This document shows positions 27,382-37,214 of a DNA stretch of 64,000 bases, in pieces. The DNA lies in contig NZ_JBDKWZ010000002.1 of assembly GCF_039710355.1 (NCBI RefSeq), positions 310,001-374,000 of the forward strand, written 5' to 3'. The translations under genes were made by a program, and so were the position numbers. The DNA is from Rapidithrix thailandica (GTDB taxonomy: Bacteria > Bacteroidota > Bacteroidia > Cytophagales > Flammeovirgaceae). Position 1 is the first letter of the stretch, and every line of letters starts with the position of its first letter. The notes beneath the pieces were generated by a model that had not been told where the DNA came from, did not search any database, and saw only the letters and a list, made by a program, of their open reading frames with translations.

Positions 27382-28278
27382 CTAAACTCTATCTAATACT
27401 TTTCTTATTAAGGCATCAATCGTTTTATTCGGAGATTTCGAAAACTTATTACTGATCCGGTTGGCAATAATGGCATTCAAAGAGATCACATCATGTCCCA
27501 ATATTCTTCCCAAGGCATAGTACCCGGCTGTTTCCATTTCAAAGTTGGTAATCCAGGCATCGCACTCATGGAAATAGTTCAGGTCTTCAATCAAACTGGG
27601 AAAAGCAATTTCGGCCCGTAAGTTACGCATCTGAGGGGCATAAAAACCTGGCAAAGTAACTGTGTTGCCTTCTACCATATCAAAGCCCAATATATCTTTT
27701 AACTCTTCGGAACCTTGTACACAATAAGGCCGGAAGGGCAACGACAAGGTTGCCTGCAAACTATCCGAAATCCGGTTTTCGGTTTCGTTTTGGGTGAGCT
27801 TGTAAAAATACATCAGCGTATCAAACCCTATGGCGTAGTTGGAGACCAAATGGCTGTTTAAACGTATATCCTCCCGGATGGCCCCGGAAGTACCCACCCG
27901 GATAATGCGTAAACGGGTATGCTTGGACTTCCGCCTTCGGGTTTTCAAATTGATATTGGCCAGGGCATCCAATTCATTGAGCACAATCTCCACATTGTCG
28001 GTGCCCATACCGGTAGACATAGCCGTAATCCGTTTTCCTTTATAGGTTCCGGTATGCGTGACAAATTCCCTCCGGTTAATTTCAAATTCTATATTATCAA
28101 AATAATGACTAATACGATAAACCCGTCCAGGATCGCCCACGGTAATGATGGTATCGGAAATATGCTCAGGTAACAAATTGAGGTGATAGACGGAACCGTC
28201 ATTGTTCAGGATTAAATCTGTTTCCTTGAATTCTATAGGAGGTTTCTTTTTCCCTGGGTTTAGTTTTCTAAACTGCAT
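27382..28278 (-). CDS. Nucleoside phosphorylase (uridine phosphorylase-like)
   Basis: The protein has 298 residues. PNP/UDP family signatures are DTIITVGDPGRVYRISHYFD (about 41-60; GDPxR phosphate loop), MSTGMGTDNVEIVLNEL, RIIRVGTSGAIREDIRL and the ribose-binding NFEMETAGYYALGRILGHD. The enzyme splits a nucleoside with phosphate into base and ribose 1-phosphate for salvage. The first 20 residues are basic and atypical. The TPR lipoprotein gene follows at 9 bp. Which nucleoside it prefers cannot be said; the family in Bacteroidota is usually annotated as uridine phosphorylase or generic nucleoside phosphorylase. Confidence 0.88.
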   Translation of the reverse strand: MQFRKLNPGKKKPPIEFKETDLILNNDGSVYHLNLLPEHISDTIITVGDPGRVYRISHYFDNIEFEINRREFVTHTGTYKGKRITAMSTGMGTDNVEIVLNELDALANINLKTRRRKSKHTRLRIIRVGTSGAIREDIRLNSHLVSNYAIGFDTLMYFYKLTQNETENRISDSLQATLSLPFRPYCVQGSEELKDILGFDMVEGNTVTLPGFYAPQMRNLRAEIAFPSLIEDLNYFHECDAWITNFEMETAGYYALGRILGHDVISLNAIIANRISNKFSKSPNKTIDALIRKVLDRV

Positions 28279-28327
28279 GTAGTCAGGATTGTAGTACAGG
28301 AATAAGTATAGCCAAAATTCTTCTGTA

Positions 28328-28335
28328 CAAAAGTA
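28328..28335 (-). promoter_or_regulatory. Putative -7 box for the nucleoside phosphorylase operon
   Basis: TACTTTTG on the - strand matches TAnnTTTG and would give a leader of roughly 40 bases. No TTTG is found 19 bp upstream, so support is partial. Confidence 0.35.
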
Positions 28336-28597
28336 ATAAACAATCCTATGATTGTACTTGACTTGTCAGGTATATTTTTTGGCAATACCGCTCCTGAACC
28401 TACATTTCGAAATACGGCACAGATGTAAAAACAGCCTCCCTTTCCTGATAGGTTAATCGAAATTTTCTGATAAAAATCAATTATTAAGCCGCTTTATTTT
28501 AGAGCAATTTCCAGGGGATTCAAAAGCTTTGCTTGGTTATACCCTTGGTGCATTTTAGTTTTAAAATACTAAAACTTATGAATGGTACACACAATGC

Positions 28598-29941
28598 TTA
28601 CTCTAGTACTTTGTCCAATACCTCTCCGGCCTGTTGGATAGACTGCATCCCACTTTGCTTATACACAATCTTTCCCTCTGGGTCAATCAGTAATGTGGTG
28701 GGAAAGCTTTGAATATTAAATTTATCACAATAATCTTTCCCGTCTTTCATCGACATCCACGAGTTCACCCAATGTGCATATCTTCTTTGGGCAAAACGCT
28801 GTACTTCATTATGCTCCAGACTTCCTTCGATTCCCAAGCTAACCAGTGTGAGCTTTTGACCGGCATATTTATAATATAGGGGTTCCAGTTCTGGTACCGA
28901 GCCTAAAGAAAAGCCTTGCCAACTGCCAAAGAAAACAAGCATTACATATCTTCCCTTTTCAGCCAAAAGATCGAACTCTTGTTGACCGGGCACAGGGACT
29001 TTCAATTGTGCCGCATACTGCCCTAAGGCCGCACTGTCCGGTTCGGTATACTGATAAGCAAACTCTACACGGTCTCCTCCTTCAAACACACCTAAAATAT
29101 TATACACATAATTTTTAAACCGGACATTTTGCTGCGGATAGTGAAAATAGTGGCTATCCGTATCGGATACCTGATTTATAAATGCTTCAGGCATAAAAAT
29201 TTCGGTATATCTGAAATTGCCATTACCCAAAATATCGTTAGGGATGATCACGGTATAGTGTTCATTCCCCAGCAAAAATGTACCTTTTTTGTAATCGGCC
29301 TGGGAAATATACAAGTTCAGCATATCCTCTTCACGGTCGTTCCAATACGAAATATAGGGATACAACTTTACGGCAAAGGTTTTCTCACTGACATACTCTC
29401 CATTAAAACAATCAATACTCATGGATACCACCTCCGCTTCTATTTCATTCAGTTGGTTTCTCGTTTCCGATGGCGTGAATACATAGTAAGCTTCATCACT
29501 GAAATCTTTGTTGTTGTTCGTATCAGGAATGACGACAATTTTCCCCTCCTCCGTCAGCGCCATAAAAAAGTATAAAGCTTGGGCTAACGGCCGTTTGGAT
29601 AACCGTAAGGTATCAATGCCATATTCATACACCAGTCTGTTAAACTTCTTCGAAGACACTTCTTGCCGGCGAGCCATTTCGGATTCTTTTTGTGCCGTAC
29701 TAATAGGATACTCCCTGATTACATACTGTTCGTATTGATGAGGAATTCCTTTAAATTCAGAAGCCTCTTTTACAGGCCTGGTTGGAAATACATTTATTTG
29801 TTCAGGGTCAATCGTACCGATTACCCTTCCTAATTTAACTGAGAGCTTGTAGGGTACTGTGTGGGTTTGGGCTTGTAATACAATAGGACATATTAAACCG
29901 ACACAACCTATAAAACAAAGAAATTTAACCATTACCTTCAA
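28598..29941 (-). CDS. Exported TlpA/thioredoxin-like protein lacking the CxxC motif
   Basis: The protein has 447 residues with a signal peptide (FIGCVGLICPIVLQAQ). The first 310 residues form a beta-rich domain I do not recognise. It contains IPDTNNNKDFSDEAYY, a short Ca-site-like Asp/Asn motif. The C-terminal 125 residues are a TlpA-like thioredoxin fold: KGRYVMLVFFGSWQGFSLGS, then SFPTTLLIDPEGKIVYKQSG with the cis-Pro. Where TlpA proteins have WCGPC this one has WQGFS, so both redox cysteines are gone. It cannot be an ordinary thiol oxidoreductase; binding or structural use is more likely. It appears to be a single-gene unit. Confidence 0.75.
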   Translation of the reverse strand: MKVMVKFLCFIGCVGLICPIVLQAQTHTVPYKLSVKLGRVIGTIDPEQINVFPTRPVKEASEFKGIPHQYEQYVIREYPISTAQKESEMARRQEVSSKKFNRLVYEYGIDTLRLSKRPLAQALYFFMALTEEGKIVVIPDTNNNKDFSDEAYYVFTPSETRNQLNEIEAEVVSMSIDCFNGEYVSEKTFAVKLYPYISYWNDREEDMLNLYISQADYKKGTFLLGNEHYTVIIPNDILGNGNFRYTEIFMPEAFINQVSDTDSHYFHYPQQNVRFKNYVYNILGVFEGGDRVEFAYQYTEPDSAALGQYAAQLKVPVPGQQEFDLLAEKGRYVMLVFFGSWQGFSLGSVPELEPLYYKYAGQKLTLVSLGIEGSLEHNEVQRFAQRRYAHWVNSWMSMKDGKDYCDKFNIQSFPTTLLIDPEGKIVYKQSGMQSIQQAGEVLDKVLE

Positions 29942-30105
29942 TCAATCTTTATCTCCTACAATCAAAAGATCACGAATGGATTACTATCAGCAAGTCCAGG
30001 TAAACCATTGCAAGCCGCCCGTTGTGTTCTACTTCTTTCCTTTCAGGACGACAAACAGTTACCAGTGAGGGCGTCCATACAAGTATTGATTCGTGATATT
30101 GCCTA

Positions 30106-31560
30106 CTACTTACGGTTTATTTTTTCATTTTTCTCGAAATCATACATCGTCAACATACGGATTTCATAATAGGCTTGCCAATAATTTTTCAAAGAAGATA
30201 TGTATTGTTGTTTGGCTTTGTCTTTTTCCTGCAGGGCAATGTTTAAATCCGTAATACTGATTTTGTCCACCATATAGCGCTTTTGAGAAACGATGTATTT
30301 ACGGTTAGCGATGTCATCGGCTTTGATGGATGCAACAAGCTTTTCCCGCAAGATTTGAAAGCGCTTGACCAACACCATAATATCCTGCTCAAATTTAATT
30401 TCCTCTTGTTGTAAAGTATTGTTGACAAGCTCCAGGTTGGCTTGGGCAGTTTGTACTCTCGATTTTTGTCTCCCCCAGTCCAGAATGGGAATTTCCAACC
30501 CTACACTGAAGGTTTCCCGGTCTTCGGGGGCGCGATAAGCCTCGGACAATTGCTGTCCTTGTTGATTAAGTCCAAACCGGGCACGCAAATCTACTTTCAG
30601 ACCCGCATCTCCTTTGGCTCTGGCCACTTCTCTTTGTGCCTCTATCTTTTGACGTTGGAAACTGATATATTGCTGCCGGTTCAGTTTGGCTTGGTCTAAG
30701 GCAATATTTACAGACACTTCGAATTCCGTAATGTCCGTTGGTTCGATCAACTCCAAAGGTTCATTTTCAGTAATGCCTAAGTAGGTATTTAAATTCAAGG
30801 TAGTTGTTTCCAAGTTTAATTTCGCCTCCCGTACTTGCTGTTGAGAAGTGATCAGGTTCAGCTCTAGTTGTAAAAGATCATTTTCCGCAATTTTGCCTAA
30901 CTGATAGCGTCCCTGCGCAATCCGGTAAATGGTATCGTTACTAGCCAGGTTTTTATCTGCTATTTCCAAAGAAACTTGGGCCAGTAATAAGTTAAAAAAC
31001 AAATCGGTAGCATTATATGCAATACGCTCCATTTCCTCTGCATAAGCCTTTACGGACTCTTCGTATCGCAAAGGGGCTATTTTCTTTTCCCAGTTCAGTG
31101 AATTGAATTGAAACAAGGGTTGTACAAACCCGATAGAAACAGGAGTGGACGCATAACGGGTTTTGTCTCCGGTACCGCCAAAGTTATCAATCCGTTCCAG
31201 CCTTGAACTCACAAATACCTGTCCCCCGGTTAAACCGATGGTTTGCCCCAGCGATAACTCCAAATCGGAAATGGCACTACTTACCGGGCGAAATTCGGTT
31301 GTTCCGTCATTTTGCGGGATGGGTTGGATTCCGCGGGTAAACTGAGGCAAGGTACCGTTTAAGCTAAGCTGAGGCTTGTAATTTGAACGGAAAGTTTTAA
31401 ACTGCCAATAACTATTTTCTTTGCGGTTTTCGGCCTGCAAAGAGGCCAATGAGTTTTCTTTTGCCAAGCGAATCACTTGTTGCAATGTGTATTTTTTTTG
31501 AGAAAAAGCTGGTATACTACACAAAAGGCACAGGCAAATTAAGGCCAATTTTTGGTTCAT
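30106..31560 (-). CDS. TolC family outer-membrane efflux protein
   Basis: I choose the ATG at 31560 (MNQKLALICLCLLCSIPAFS, a clean signal peptide; 484 residues); an ATG at 31599 in the same frame adds 13 unlikely residues. The two repeated coiled-coil halves of TolC are seen (QVIRLAKENSLASLQAENRK near 25-45; ARAKGDAGLKVDLRARFGLN and QAQANLELVNNTLQQEEIKF later). It forms the outer-membrane duct for the MacB-like permease and HlyD-like adaptor encoded immediately upstream in the same direction (gap 53 bp). Confidence 0.92.
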   Translation of the reverse strand: MNQKLALICLCLLCSIPAFSQKKYTLQQVIRLAKENSLASLQAENRKENSYWQFKTFRSNYKPQLSLNGTLPQFTRGIQPIPQNDGTTEFRPVSSAISDLELSLGQTIGLTGGQVFVSSRLERIDNFGGTGDKTRYASTPVSIGFVQPLFQFNSLNWEKKIAPLRYEESVKAYAEEMERIAYNATDLFFNLLLAQVSLEIADKNLASNDTIYRIAQGRYQLGKIAENDLLQLELNLITSQQQVREAKLNLETTTLNLNTYLGITENEPLELIEPTDITEFEVSVNIALDQAKLNRQQYISFQRQKIEAQREVARAKGDAGLKVDLRARFGLNQQGQQLSEAYRAPEDRETFSVGLEIPILDWGRQKSRVQTAQANLELVNNTLQQEEIKFEQDIMVLVKRFQILREKLVASIKADDIANRKYIVSQKRYMVDKISITDLNIALQEKDKAKQQYISSLKNYWQAYYEIRMLTMYDFEKNEKINRK

Positions 31561-31613
31561 CTGGTTAGTATTTTGTCTATTTAAAATGGATTCAATCAAC
31601 TGAACAATGCTCT

Positions 31614-32981
31614 TTATTCATACCTCAAACAGGTAATCGGATCTTGACTGGCGGCTCTTTTGGCCGGGGTAATGCCAAAAATCAACCCGACTCCGGCTGC
31701 CACTCCAAAGGAGACAATGACTGAAGTGGGAGATACTATAGTAGGAATATCCGCTATATTACTGACCAGATAGGCCATGGAAACGCCCAATACTATGCCT
31801 ATAAACCCACCCGATAAACTGATCAAAACGGCTTCAAATAAAAACTGGGAAATAATATCGGCCCGTTTGGCTCCCAAGGAAATCCTCAAACCAATTTCTT
31901 TGATACGTTCCAGAACACTGGCCAGCATGATATTCATAATGCCAATTCCACCCACAATCAACGATATACCGGCAATGGCCCCCAATACAATATTGAAAAT
32001 ATCCTTGGTCCGTTGCTGTTGTTTCAGTAATAGTTCCGGAATCGTAATTTCAAAGTCAACGACTTCCCAATGCCTGCGTTTCAGCAATCGCGACATAACC
32101 TCTGCGGTAGGACTCAGGTATTCTGTTTCGTCCACTTGAACCACTAACTTATCAATTTGATGGTAGTTTTTATCAGTGGATTCGGCTTGTTGCCCCTCCC
32201 CATTTATAATGATCATCCCGTTTCCCCTTGCCGCAGCCGCTTGCTGAATCATCCCTTCAGTAACCAAGGCCCGGTTTTCATAACGGGTCAGGATCGTTTG
32301 CAAGGGCGTATATACATCCATATTAAAATCGCGGATCCCCAATTTAGCCGAAATACTGGACTGGGTAATCATCCGCTCTTCCATCACCCCGATCACTTTG
32401 AGCCAATGCTTTCCGCATTTCAGGTATTTTCCTACAGGATCTTCCCCACTAAAAAAACGCGACTGGACCCCACGCCCGATAACACAAACAGGCGCTCCGG
32501 TTTCCAACTGAAACGCGTTAAACATTTGCCCCTTGGCCATCGAAAAATTATAAATATCAAAATAAGTAGGAAGCACCCCAACCAATTTGGCTGACCGTCT
32601 TTTTCCATTATGTACGATATAGGTTTCTAAAATAATTTCAGGGCTGATCTTGGTTACATTGGGTAGTACTTGGCGGATACTGTTGACATCTTTCATTGTC
32701 AGTCCTGGAGAAAGCATTGATTTACTGCCACCCGTACTCTCTTCGGATACCTCTTCTTCGGTCTGTTCGACTATCGGCTTTACCACAATATTATTCACCC
32801 CCACTAATTTGATTTGATCCAAAACCTCTTGTTGAGCACCATTTCCGACGGCCATCATGGCAATTACCGCAGCCACTCCGAAAATAATCCCCAAAGCGGT
32901 CAGAAACGTTCTGAGTTTGTTTGCCATTAAAGCTTCCAGGGCTATAAAAAAGTTGGAACTATATTTTTCCCACATGATCAT
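31614..32981 (-). CDS. MacB-like ABC transporter permease
   Basis: The protein has 455 residues. Order: first membrane helix (NKLRTFLTALGIIFGVAAVI), a periplasmic MacB_PCD domain (about 45-300) and a C-terminal FtsX domain with three helices (IAGISLIVGGIGIMNIMLAS, RISLGAKRADIISQFLFEAV). This mechanotransmission permease drives export of peptides, lipids or drugs through the adaptor and TolC. The matching ATP-binding subunit is absent from the operon and from this window, so it must come from another locus. Confidence 0.92.
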   Translation of the reverse strand: MIMWEKYSSNFFIALEALMANKLRTFLTALGIIFGVAAVIAMMAVGNGAQQEVLDQIKLVGVNNIVVKPIVEQTEEEVSEESTGGSKSMLSPGLTMKDVNSIRQVLPNVTKISPEIILETYIVHNGKRRSAKLVGVLPTYFDIYNFSMAKGQMFNAFQLETGAPVCVIGRGVQSRFFSGEDPVGKYLKCGKHWLKVIGVMEERMITQSSISAKLGIRDFNMDVYTPLQTILTRYENRALVTEGMIQQAAAARGNGMIIINGEGQQAESTDKNYHQIDKLVVQVDETEYLSPTAEVMSRLLKRRHWEVVDFEITIPELLLKQQQRTKDIFNIVLGAIAGISLIVGGIGIMNIMLASVLERIKEIGLRISLGAKRADIISQFLFEAVLISLSGGFIGIVLGVSMAYLVSNIADIPTIVSPTSVIVSFGVAAGVGLIFGITPAKRAASQDPITCLRYE

Positions 32982-33084
32982 TAGGTTTCTAATTCATGAC
33001 AATACATTTGGGCACCCAACTGGTGTAGAGATGGGCTAACTTACGTAAATGAAGAAAGGGGCAACTACGTTGGCCCCATCATTC

Positions 33085-34359
33085 TTATTTTTCCATTGCC
33101 AAATTCTTTTCGGAGGGAGTGAGCAGGTTAATTTTAGAATCGGCCATGCCTTCCGGGGTGGACAAAAATACTTGATCTTCTATCTGTAACCCTGATTTGA
33201 TAATGACTTCGTTATCGTTGGATTTACCCACCAACACCTCTTGTTTGGTAATACCCATTCCTCCTTTTTTATACACATAAGAAATGGAATCTCCTTCGTT
33301 ATGCAGGCATTCCAGAGGAATATGCATTGCATTCTCTTCCGTTTCACAAATGATCAGGTTACTGGTTGTCATGGCCGGGCGGAGTGTGGTATCCATTTCA
33401 TTTACCATGATTTCCACTTCAAACACTTTCGCATCGGAGTTAGGCTTTTGCTCTCCCACATTGGCAACCGAAACGACCTCCCCCGACAGTCTTTTTTCAG
33501 GGAAAGCGTCTATTCCTATTTTCACATGTTGCCCCTTCGTAATTTTCATGATATCCACCTCATTGATATAGGTCTTGGAAATCATTTTGGTCAAATCCGG
33601 TAAAGTGGCTACTTCCGGATTCCAAGTGTATACGGTAGATCCCTCTCGTATTTTCTTTCCTCCCCAATCGCGAGCGTAAATCACCATGCCGGCTTGTGGA
33701 GCGTTGATGGTAAAACCGTCTAAAATTTCCTGAATAAATTCCACCTTTTGTCTTACATTGCCCAGGTTAATAGCCGCTTCGGTCATTTTCGCACGCGACT
33801 GATTGGTTTTGATTTTGTAATTTTCTTTCGCCTGCCGAAAATCTCTTTTGGCTTTTTCCAGTTCAATCTCGGCTTGTTTTATGGTAGCCGGAGGTTCGTA
33901 CGTGGATTGTTCCAAGCGTATTTCTTTTTCTTCTACCGCAAATTCCAGATTCAAGATCTTATCCCGAGCCTCTCGCAATTGTAAGGCCGTATCCAGTTGT
34001 GCTTGAGTAAACTGCGCTTCTTCTTTGATGAGTTGGTCTTGGGCTTCTTTTAATTTATTAAACAGTTCGGCCCGGTCCAGTTCCGCTATAAAATCCCCCT
34101 CTTTCACAACGGTTCCTTCTGCCACCATGCGCAAAATCTTCATTTCCCGCACCCCCGAATTTCGCGCTTTCTTAGGTCCGAAAATACTCACCGAACGAAG
34201 TGGGTTCAATTCACCGGTAGAGTTTACCGTAATTTCAAAATCACCCTGTTTTACCCCTACAATGATATCCTGGGTGTCCTCAGAGCCAGAAAGCCAATAA
34301 AAAGAAGCAGCAATGAGCACCAGCAATATAGCTCCGGCAATAAATAATTTTCTTTTCAT
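33085..34359 (-). CDS. HlyD/MacA-type periplasmic adaptor of an efflux pump
   Basis: The protein has 424 residues. It has an N-terminal membrane anchor (KLFIAGAILLVLIAASFYWL) and a split barrel-sandwich (GDFEITVNSTGELNPLRSVS; then TINAPQAGMVIYARDWGGKK). Between these lies a long alpha-hairpin coiled coil (about 105-205), followed by a beta-barrel (VDIMKITKGQHVKIGIDAFP). It bridges the MacB-like permease to TolC. It is the first gene of the three-gene leftward operon HlyD - permease - TolC; the permease starts 103 bp downstream. Confidence 0.92.
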   Translation of the reverse strand: MKRKLFIAGAILLVLIAASFYWLSGSEDTQDIIVGVKQGDFEITVNSTGELNPLRSVSIFGPKKARNSGVREMKILRMVAEGTVVKEGDFIAELDRAELFNKLKEAQDQLIKEEAQFTQAQLDTALQLREARDKILNLEFAVEEKEIRLEQSTYEPPATIKQAEIELEKAKRDFRQAKENYKIKTNQSRAKMTEAAINLGNVRQKVEFIQEILDGFTINAPQAGMVIYARDWGGKKIREGSTVYTWNPEVATLPDLTKMISKTYINEVDIMKITKGQHVKIGIDAFPEKRLSGEVVSVANVGEQKPNSDAKVFEVEIMVNEMDTTLRPAMTTSNLIICETEENAMHIPLECLHNEGDSISYVYKKGGMGITKQEVLVGKSNDNEVIIKSGLQIEDQVFLSTPEGMADSKINLLTPSEKNLAMEK

Positions 34360-34678
34360 ATTTCAGGAAATTGACCTAAACCTTTAGTTTGTAAAAAACG
34401 AATCTATCTAAAATATCAATGTTTTGTGCTCGTAAACAATTAGAATTTTCATTTTTTTACTTAAAAGGTAAATTTACGTTACCTGCGGTGGATACAAGTT
34501 ATTAATACTGTTAAAATTATGTTAATCCATGTACCCTGAAACAGTTAAAGTAGCAATATGAAAAGTAATCAACAGAAAAATAAGCCATTAACGCAAAATT
34601 TGATCAGACCAACGAATGCTCCTTCTATTGGCTAATTTTTTCAACGGAAGAAATTAGGTAAAGGAAGTATTCACATTG
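34360..34678. other. Intergenic region upstream of the efflux operon
   Basis: These 319 AT-rich bases contain no gene. The region must hold the hlyD promoter and the 3' end of the TonB receptor transcript; I found no clear hairpin or -7 box. Confidence 0.4.
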
Positions 34679-37081
34679 TTACCAACGTGCTGTAAACTTC
34701 AAATTAAAAAACCGTTGTGAAAGGTTGTTCGGTACGGCATAGAAGGTATTGTTGAAATCTTTGACCCAGGTATGGGAAATGGTATTATCCACGCCAAACA
34801 AATTCAGGATTTCCAAGCCCAACCAGATGGATTCCAAAAAATTATCCTGTCGGGAAGATTTTTGAAATGAAATCAATTTTGAAAAACCGACATCCACCCG
34901 GGTATAGCTATTGCCGGTGTTCAATGACTGCCGGTATTCCAAATTGTCTGGCGGCCCATAGGGAAATCCCGTACCGTAAATCGTCCGGATATGCATACGA
35001 ATACTTGGGTCGTTGGGGATATGATCCTGGAAAAACATACTAAAGGTAACCCGCTGGTCCATTGGCCTGCGGATATAGCCTCTTTGGTCAATATCCAAGT
35101 CTTCTTTAGTGGAAAGTACGCTCAAGCTCATCCAGGATTCCAAGCCTTCAATAAACTCACCGCTCAAGCGCATATCGATTCCCGTAGCATAAGCTTCTGC
35201 ATTATTTTCCGCATAATAGCGAATCCGCACATTATCCACATCATAAGGAATCACATTCCAAAGCTTTTTATAAAAGATCTCCGAAATAAATTTAAACGGA
35301 CGGTCCCACATGATAAAATTATAATCCAACCCGGTAATGAAATGTAAAGAAGATTGTGCTTTGAGCTCCTTGTTTACGTTTCCTTCAAAATCTCTTAATT
35401 CATGGTAAAAGGGCGGTTGATGATACAGGCCAACCGCAGCTTTAAACACCACATCGGCATTCCATAAAGGCTGGAGTGAGTATTGAATCCTGGGACTGAT
35501 CAGCAATTCTTCGTTGAAGTCCCAGTAATTGATCCGGGCACCGGCCACCAACCTTTGATTGCTGGTAATATCCCAGGCACTTTGAAGATAGCCCGATATT
35601 CTTTGCGAACTCAATGAATTGTCAGAGATGGCCCGTTGAATATCACTTACATAATCCGCCGAGTCGATGAAAGAGTATTCGTGAATATTGTCATCAATTT
35701 CCTCATAACTATAGCGAACTCCAAAATCTATTTTCCAAGAAGAAGAGAGGCTATATTCACTACGGTTTTCCAGGGCATAGATATTGGCATCCAAAAAATT
35801 ACGGGCATAATTAAAATTGGTACCCAACCCGATGATGACCGCACAATCATTAAAAGTAGAAGAACCCGGGTTATTATCCACATCACATATCCGGTACCCG
35901 GCTTCCAGATTTGTAAACAATCGCTCTTGGGTACTTAGCCCGGAAACAATCAAGTTGGTAGTGAGTTTTTCAGAAAACCGATGCCGCAACTTTACTCCTC
36001 CTTGAAATGTCCGGTATTTCAACATGTCGTTCCCAATATAGGCTACGTTCAATCGCAAAGCCTGTTGGAAGGTACCAAACTTAGTGGTGCGGGAATGGGG
36101 CGTTACTTCATAGTCATTGACTGCATACGATGCCAAAACTCCTAATGTGGTGGTGTTAGCAGGGCGACCTTTATTACTGAGGTCAAAGTTCAAATAGGTT
36201 TGAATATCCGTAAACTTAGGCAAATATTCACCATCCACGTCCATGGAGCTAAGTAAATACTGACTGGCTTTGTGGCGGACACTGGCCACATAGGTCATCT
36301 TTTTGTTCAAAGCCGTACCTCCCAGGTTCAAGCTTCCTCCCAGCAAGCTCAAGGTGGCAGCCCCTTCAAATTCCTTGGGCGTTTTATAGGCAACATTCAA
36401 TACGGAAGATAGTTTGTCCCCGTATTTGGATTGCCACCCTCCCGAAGAAAAATAAATATTGTCAACCATTTCCGGATTCACAAAACTCAACCCTTCCTGT
36501 TGGCCGGATTTTACTAGCAAGGGCCGGTAAATTTGAATATCATTGACATAAACCAGGTTTTCATCAAAATTTCCACCCCTTACCGAATACGTGCCGGACA
36601 TTTCATTATTCCCGGCAATTCCCAAACCTCCTCCGGTAATCAAGGCCTGGTTGAAATCCATAAAAGGGGTTGGCACTTCTTTGACAGAGGCGGGATCTAA
36701 TTCCACCGTTCCGGCTTCATCTCTGTTTTTTTCAAGTTTCTCTACGATCTCTACATCTTTTAAAAGCGTAGTTTTTTCAATTAACGCAATGCTTACTTCA
36801 TGTAGCTCTCCCGGACTCAGTTGCAGAGAGAGAGACTTTTCATAATAATTTCCATGATGAAAAAGCAAAGTAACCACCTGGTTAGCCGGAATTTGAATGG
36901 AAAAGCGGCCATCAATATTTGACACCACTCCCTTATTCGCATTTTTGGGGATAATTGTAGCTAATTCAATCACATTTCCCTGAGAGTCAGTCACCACTCC
37001 CTTCACGGTTGCCATTTGGGCCACCAAGTAGGAACAAAGGAATGTGAATAAGCCGGTAAAAAGTAGTTTTTTGAATATCAT
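34679..37081 (-). CDS. TonB-dependent receptor with carboxypeptidase-like N-domain
   Basis: I choose the ATG at 37081 (MIFKKLLFTGLFTFLCSYLV, 800 residues). A longer frame from 37198 would run through the terminator hairpin of the upstream gene and adds no signal. After the signal peptide comes a CarboxypepD_reg-like domain (TVKGVVTDSQGNVIELATII), then a plug (GTYSVRGGNFDENLVYVNDI; NIYFSSGGWQSKYGDKLSSV) and a barrel ending in an aromatic strand (RFFNLKFTARW). It is a stand-alone receptor, not SusC-type in size, and lacks a SusD partner. The substrate is unknown; iron, vitamin or peptide ligands are all possible. Confidence 0.9.
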   Translation of the reverse strand: MIFKKLLFTGLFTFLCSYLVAQMATVKGVVTDSQGNVIELATIIPKNANKGVVSNIDGRFSIQIPANQVVTLLFHHGNYYEKSLSLQLSPGELHEVSIALIEKTTLLKDVEIVEKLEKNRDEAGTVELDPASVKEVPTPFMDFNQALITGGGLGIAGNNEMSGTYSVRGGNFDENLVYVNDIQIYRPLLVKSGQQEGLSFVNPEMVDNIYFSSGGWQSKYGDKLSSVLNVAYKTPKEFEGAATLSLLGGSLNLGGTALNKKMTYVASVRHKASQYLLSSMDVDGEYLPKFTDIQTYLNFDLSNKGRPANTTTLGVLASYAVNDYEVTPHSRTTKFGTFQQALRLNVAYIGNDMLKYRTFQGGVKLRHRFSEKLTTNLIVSGLSTQERLFTNLEAGYRICDVDNNPGSSTFNDCAVIIGLGTNFNYARNFLDANIYALENRSEYSLSSSWKIDFGVRYSYEEIDDNIHEYSFIDSADYVSDIQRAISDNSLSSQRISGYLQSAWDITSNQRLVAGARINYWDFNEELLISPRIQYSLQPLWNADVVFKAAVGLYHQPPFYHELRDFEGNVNKELKAQSSLHFITGLDYNFIMWDRPFKFISEIFYKKLWNVIPYDVDNVRIRYYAENNAEAYATGIDMRLSGEFIEGLESWMSLSVLSTKEDLDIDQRGYIRRPMDQRVTFSMFFQDHIPNDPSIRMHIRTIYGTGFPYGPPDNLEYRQSLNTGNSYTRVDVGFSKLISFQKSSRQDNFLESIWLGLEILNLFGVDNTISHTWVKDFNNTFYAVPNNLSQRFFNLKFTARW

Positions 37082-37150
37082 GAAGCCTTCTATTTGACAT
37101 TCAAATCTAAGGAAAATGAGTGGACAGAAGGTAATATTTACTAATAAAAA

Positions 37151-37176
37151 ATGCCAAAACCTGAAGGTTTTGGCAT
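37151..37176 (-). terminator. Terminator of the GyrI-like gene
   Basis: ATGCCAAAACCT pairs with AGGTTTTGGCAT around a GA turn. Read leftward it is followed by TTTTTATTAG. It lies 38 bp behind the stop at 37215 and upstream of the chosen start of the TonB receptor. Confidence 0.8.
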
Positions 37177-37214
37177 GGAGAAAGTAAACATCATACAAAA
37201 AAATCCCTAGGTCC

